The translations under genes and the position numbers were made by a program. Source: Saprospiraceae bacterium (GTDB taxonomy: Bacteria > Bacteroidota > Bacteroidia > Chitinophagales > Saprospiraceae). Taken from it: 17,536 nucleotides of DNA. The stretch lies in NCBI GenBank assembly GCA_020628755.1, contig JAHDEQ010000009.1:12420-29955 (forward strand). Direction: 5' to 3'. The notes beneath the pieces were generated by a model. That model ran no database searches, was not told the DNA's origin, and saw nothing but the letters and a program-made list of their open reading frames with translations. Shown piece after piece: positions 15,541-17,536 of this stretch. Within the stretch, counting starts at the first letter, position 1; each line of letters opens with the position of its first letter.

Positions 15541-15565
15541 AAGTTCTGTTTATATTAAGAATTTT

Positions 15566-17194
15566 TTATCTCAAAAATAATTCAAATTCTACACGGCGAT
15601 TCATACGACGGCCTTCGCTATCAGAGTTGCTAGCAATTGGTCGGGTTTCTCCATAGCCAGAATGTGACATTTTTGAAGAAGATACTCCTCTTCTGACCAA
15701 GTAGTCGTAGCAGGCTTTAGCTCTTTTTTCAGACAAACGCTGATTAGAAGCCGAGTCACCCACACTATCTGTATGACCACTAATACGTAAGTCATAAGAA
15801 GGATAGCGCATCATAATATCTGCAATTTTATCAAGTGTCGCATTTGATTCAGATTTGAGAATGTTGCTTGATGTTTCAAAGCGTATATTGCGGATTGCCA
15901 AATCGAGCGTACTTCTATCGGCAGCCGAAATAGTTGGGCAACCATTATTTGAGATAGAACCTGCGCTGTTTGGACATTTATCTTGTGAATCCAATACACC
16001 ATCTCCATCAGAGTCGCCATCAGCACATCCTCCAAAGCGAGCAATTCCTGCAAGATTAGGACATCTATCATCTCTATCAGCAATACCATCACCATCCGAA
16101 TCAGGACAACCACCCAAATTGCTTATGCCTGCTGTATTTGGACAACGATCTACAGCATCTAATACACCATCACCATCCGAATCAAGTTCTTTTTTAGGGC
16201 AACCTTCTTCAGAAGCGATACCTTTTTCGTTAGGACATTTATCGTCTTTATCAGCGATGCCATCATTATCAGAGTCAGGACAACCGCCTAAGTTTCCAGA
16301 TAAAGTAGGACATGGATCGTCTTTGTCAGCAATACCATCATTATCTGTATCAGGACAACCGCCAAACATAGCTTTACCTGCTACAGTTGGACAAAGGTCA
16401 TTGGCATCTTCAACCCCATCGCCGTCAGCATCCATTACTTTGACTTCTTCTTCTACCATTTCTTCTTTTGAAGTATTGGTTTCGCCTAAGCGGAAAGTCA
16501 ATGTAAGTCCACCGAAGCCATACCAGTCGTCTTTATCTGAATTACCTGCTACACTTACACCATCCAAATAATCTGTAATTGGAGGACGTACACCACCTTC
16601 AATACCCAAAACGGCTTTTTCGCTGAGGTCAAACTTTACACCAACACCCATAGGGAAGTTGACATTAAAGGTAGAATAATCTGCATTTTGGTCAATAGAG
16701 ATTTCATCTTTCAATTCTCCGTTAGCGGCTGTGTTGTAGTTGGTAACTGGGTCAAAGAATACACCACCAATACCTGCAAAAATATAAGGAGACCAGCTTT
16801 TTTGGAAAACTTTATTTTCCATAGTATCACCTGTTTCACTGGTATTATACCATTGTTTGGTTAGAGGTGACCACTCCAATTGTAATGAAATTTCTGTTAG
16901 TGGCGACTCAAAAGAGAAAGCTCTGTCTTGTCTCCAAGATGGGTCGTCATAGTCGGCATCGTTGCCTTGTATTTTACCAAAAAGAAGATTTCCTCGCAAT
17001 GCCAATTTTGGTTGAAAGCTGTGTCTTATGAGCAAACCATAAGCAAAGTTAGTATTGCTAAGGTCAAAAAAGTCAGGGACAACAACATCTCCAACATAAT
17101 TGGCACCACCCAAGAAAACCCCGCCTTCTAACTTTTGAGCAGAAGACAGAAGTGGTAAAAATAGTGCTATCAAGAAAATATGTAACGGTTTCAT
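15566..17194 (-). CDS. OmpA-family protein with DUF6089-like barrel and six TSP type-3 repeats
   Basis: A 542-residue outer-membrane protein. The signal peptide is MKPLHIFLIALFLPLLSSA with cleavage before Gln20. Residues 20-235 resemble the DUF6089 beta-barrel of Bacteroidota (GVFLGGANYVGD, PKLALRGNLLFGKIQGND, SFESPLTEISLQLEW). An acidic linker (KEEMVEEEVK) leads to six thrombospondin type-3 calcium loops at 255-420, each DxDxDGxxDxxDxCP. The OmpA_C peptidoglycan-binding domain (about 428-542) is canonical: IRFETSSN, GHTDSVGDSASNQRLSEKRA with Asp476 and Arg491 at the classical 15-residue spacing, and NRRVEFEL at the end. The likely role is anchoring the outer membrane to the cell wall, with the TSP3 stretch as a calcium-stiffened spacer. 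The gene is monocistronic, with its own terminator and an AT-rich upstream region. Confidence 0.92.
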   Translation of the reverse strand: MKPLHIFLIALFLPLLSSAQKLEGGVFLGGANYVGDVVVPDFFDLSNTNFAYGLLIRHSFQPKLALRGNLLFGKIQGNDADYDDPSWRQDRAFSFESPLTEISLQLEWSPLTKQWYNTSETGDTMENKVFQKSWSPYIFAGIGGVFFDPVTNYNTAANGELKDEISIDQNADYSTFNVNFPMGVGVKFDLSEKAVLGIEGGVRPPITDYLDGVSVAGNSDKDDWYGFGGLTLTFRLGETNTSKEEMVEEEVKVMDADGDGVEDANDLCPTVAGKAMFGGCPDTDNDGIADKDDPCPTLSGNLGGCPDSDNDGIADKDDKCPNEKGIASEEGCPKKELDSDGDGVLDAVDRCPNTAGISNLGGCPDSDGDGIADRDDRCPNLAGIARFGGCADGDSDGDGVLDSQDKCPNSAGSISNNGCPTISAADRSTLDLAIRNIRFETSSNILKSESNATLDKIADIMMRYPSYDLRISGHTDSVGDSASNQRLSEKRAKACYDYLVRRGVSSSKMSHSGYGETRPIASNSDSEGRRMNRRVEFELFLR

Positions 17195-17337
17195 GAGCTA
17201 TTTGATTAAATTTTTATTAGGTTAAATTTATAAGTTTAATGCTTCTTATCAGTGTATTATTGAAAATATTATACGGTAGCTTTACTAAATATGTTGTATA
17301 AATATAAAGGTAATATTTATTGAAAGGGCTTGAAGTG

Positions 17338-17369
17338 TAAGATATTGAATCTTAAAATTCAATATCTTA
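17338..17369. repeat. Inverted repeat with 13-bp arms
   Basis: TAAGATATTGAAT (17338-17350) and ATTCAATATCTTA (17357-17369) are exact reverse complements around a 6-base spacer. It lies about 145 bp upstream of the OmpA/TSP3 start. There is no T tract, so it may be an operator-like site or a weak hairpin end of a transcript from outside the window. Confidence 0.5.
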
Positions 17370-17505
17370 ATATAAAATTAAAATTTAATATGAATAATAC
17401 CTTATTAATTTTGATTTTTATATACCTCCAAAACAGTATTTTTTTATAAAACGCTGTTTAAACCCCAATATTTTTATTTTGCTTATGTATAATCAATAAA
17501 TTTTC

Positions 17506-17529
17506 AACTATTGTACGAATACAATAGTT
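17506..17529. repeat. Inverted repeat with 10-bp arms at the right edge
   Basis: AACTATTGTA (17506-17515) and TACAATAGTT (17520-17529) are exact reverse complements with a CGAA loop. AT-rich bases follow on the + side but no continuous T tract. The gene it belongs to, if any, lies beyond the window. Confidence 0.45.
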
Positions 17530-17536
17530 ATTATTA

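Larger units (their letters stand above)
17195..17536. other. AT-rich upstream region of the OmpA/TSP3 gene
   Basis: No gene is visible in these 342 bp. A TATAAT-like hexamer lies on the - strand at 17268-17273, about 75 bp upstream of the ATG at 17194, without a convincing -35 partner. Two perfect inverted repeats lie farther upstream. This is probably the promoter region of the - strand gene plus flanking DNA of a gene beyond the window. Confidence 0.5.

Noticed and set aside
15960..16430. Regularly spaced similar blocks resembling a CRISPR-like array
   Set aside because: They are codons for the DxDxDGxxDxxDxCP calcium loops in a long open frame; spacing and sequence are imperfect in the manner of protein repeats.
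15855..16571. A 238-codon open frame on the + strand with SPSESGQPPK-like repeats
   Set aside because: It is antisense to the six TSP3 repeats of the OmpA-family protein; its repeats mirror the coding repeats and it has no signal of its own.

Overview
The window looks like a chromosomal segment of a Bacteroidota bacterium. It is AT-rich, has no clear Shine-Dalgarno sites, and carries protein families largely restricted to that phylum: PorP/SprF, a PorE-like protein with TPR, propeller and OmpA domains, a type B (gliding-motility type) type IX secretion C-terminal domain, and a DUF6089-like OmpA protein with TSP type-3 repeats. The genus cannot be read from the sequence; a Saprospiria- or Cytophagia-like marine or gliding bacterium would fit.

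Left part (1-2970, + strand): the distal end of a histidine operon, hisA (5' end outside the window), hisF and bifunctional hisIE, followed 35 bp later by a UbiA-family membrane prenyltransferase. Two spacers in the his genes hold degenerate 8-bp-period repeats (consensus TGAACACN). A strong bidirectional terminator at 2931-2965 separates this block from the convergent genes to the right.

Centre (2990-14594, - strand): an apparent three-gene operon, read right to left, for export of one giant surface protein by the type IX secretion system. The genes are a PorP/SprF-family outer-membrane protein, a PorE-like lipoprotein candidate (TPR, beta-propeller, two carboxypeptidase-regulatory-like domains, OmpA_C), and a 2629-residue PKD/Ig-like adhesin ending in a CHU_C/TIGR04131-type sorting domain. 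The adhesin is built from about four copies of a five-domain supermodule; in the first copy the last domain pair is triplicated, and four of the pairs carry a calcium-loop-like insert. The working model is that the adhesin crosses the outer membrane through the T9SS with its co-encoded PorP/SprF partner, while the PorE-like protein links the assembly to the envelope.

Right part (14595-17536): about 970 bp without a convincing gene but with several perfect inverted repeats, including an operator-like 22-bp palindrome 17 bp upstream of a TATAAT-like hexamer in front of the PorP operon. Then come an intrinsic terminator and a monocistronic 542-residue OmpA-family protein (DUF6089-like barrel, six TSP3 calcium loops, canonical peptidoglycan-binding OmpA_C) on the - strand. 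The last 342 bp are AT-rich upstream DNA with two more perfect inverted repeats.

No tRNA, rRNA, CRISPR array, transposase or integration site was seen. The most unusual material is the architecture of the giant adhesin with its dedicated export genes, and the set of uncharacterised palindromes and 8-bp-period repeats.
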